Assembly (NCBI GenBank): GCA_937910305.1
Contig: CALEPS010000009.1
Location: 1-5,395, forward strand
Origin: an uncultured Bacteroidales bacterium
GTDB taxonomy: Bacteria; Bacteroidota; Bacteroidia; Bacteroidales; Paludibacteraceae
Direction of reading: 5' to 3'
Length of the DNA: 5,395 bases
Below are positions 5,326-5,395 of the stretch, piece by piece; within the stretch, counting starts at the first letter, position 1; every line of letters starts with the position of its first letter. Under the pieces are notes generated by a model. That model was given only the letters and a program-made list of their open reading frames with translations. It had not been told where the DNA came from and did no database searches. The position numbers and the translations under genes were made by a program.

Positions 5326-5344
5326 CAACCCCACCCCAAGGGAG
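5325..5344 (+). repeat. Shortened second copy of the CAACCCC-type element after batB
   Basis: ACAACCCCACCCCAAGGGAG repeats 3175-3189 plus 3202-3206 exactly, with the intervening 12 bases (CCCTCTCCGGAA, the left hairpin arm and loop) missing. It begins at the last base of the batB stop codon. Without the left arm it cannot form the hairpin of the first copy. Confidence 0.8.
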
Positions 5345-5349
5345 TTCTA

Positions 5350-5384
5350 CGGACGGCCACCGGCAGTCCGATCGAGCAGAGCTC
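5350..5384. repeat. Two small adjacent hairpins downstream of batB
   Basis: CGGAC (5350-5354) pairs with GTCCG (5366-5370). Inside it, after one mismatch, GCC (5356-5358) pairs with GGC (5362-5364) around the loop ACC. A second stem, GAGC-AGA-GCTC, follows at 5374-5384. Neither is followed by a T-tract, so intrinsic termination is unlikely. The start of this stretch (CTACGGAC, 5347-5354) repeats CTACGGAC of the first leader module (59-66), which suggests it belongs to the same repeat family. Confidence 0.5.
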
Positions 5385-5395
5385 TTCACCCCTCA

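Overview
The window carries the front half of a Bacteroidetes-type aerotolerance (bat) operon. Five genes lie on the + strand in the order MoxR-family AAA+ ATPase, DUF58 protein, BatD-like single-pass membrane protein, BatA and BatB. The organism is probably a member of the Bacteroidales. The gene order, the BatA start (MTFANPGYLF) and BatB start (MFRF), the absence of clear Shine-Dalgarno sequences, the A/T-rich start-codon contexts and the types of intergenic repeat all point that way. Genus cannot be told from the sequence.

Layout: 1-149 is a leader region with a sigma-54-like -24/-12 element (25-39), whose expected start point falls at the first base of a tandem AGACCG-module array (51-123). 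The moxR-type gene is 150-1172. A 153-bp spacer (1173-1325) is almost entirely a large imperfect inverted repeat built from the same AGACCG modules. The DUF58 gene is 1326-2228, the BatD-like gene about 2281-3231, batA 3283-4269 and batB 4300-5325. The last 70 bp hold a partial repeat and two small hairpins. Genes for the usual next members (a TPR protein BatC, full-length BatD, BatE) would lie beyond the right edge.

How the genes work together (family knowledge plus inference): the MoxR ATPase is thought to act as a chaperone-like motor on von Willebrand A (vWA) partners. The DUF58 protein is a soluble cytoplasmic vWA-like protein. BatA and BatB are membrane-anchored vWA proteins, and the positive-inside rule puts their vWA domains in the periplasm. 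The BatD-like protein has a periplasmic domain, one membrane span and a cytoplasmic tail, so it could link the two sides. The system has been linked to envelope integrity, stress and oxygen tolerance, but its biochemical role is unsettled.

What stands out is not a new gene system but the density of short repeats. Every intergenic gap contains a different repeat family: AGACCG modules, AATTGAG x3, a 15-bp unit x3, and AGATTTGA x3. Related modules also sit in frame inside coding sequence: GTCGAAA units in the DUF58 and BatD-like genes, an AGACCG module in the DUF58 gene, and a CAACCCC-type element forming the C-terminus of the BatD-like protein. No tRNA, rRNA, CRISPR array or insertion sequence was seen.
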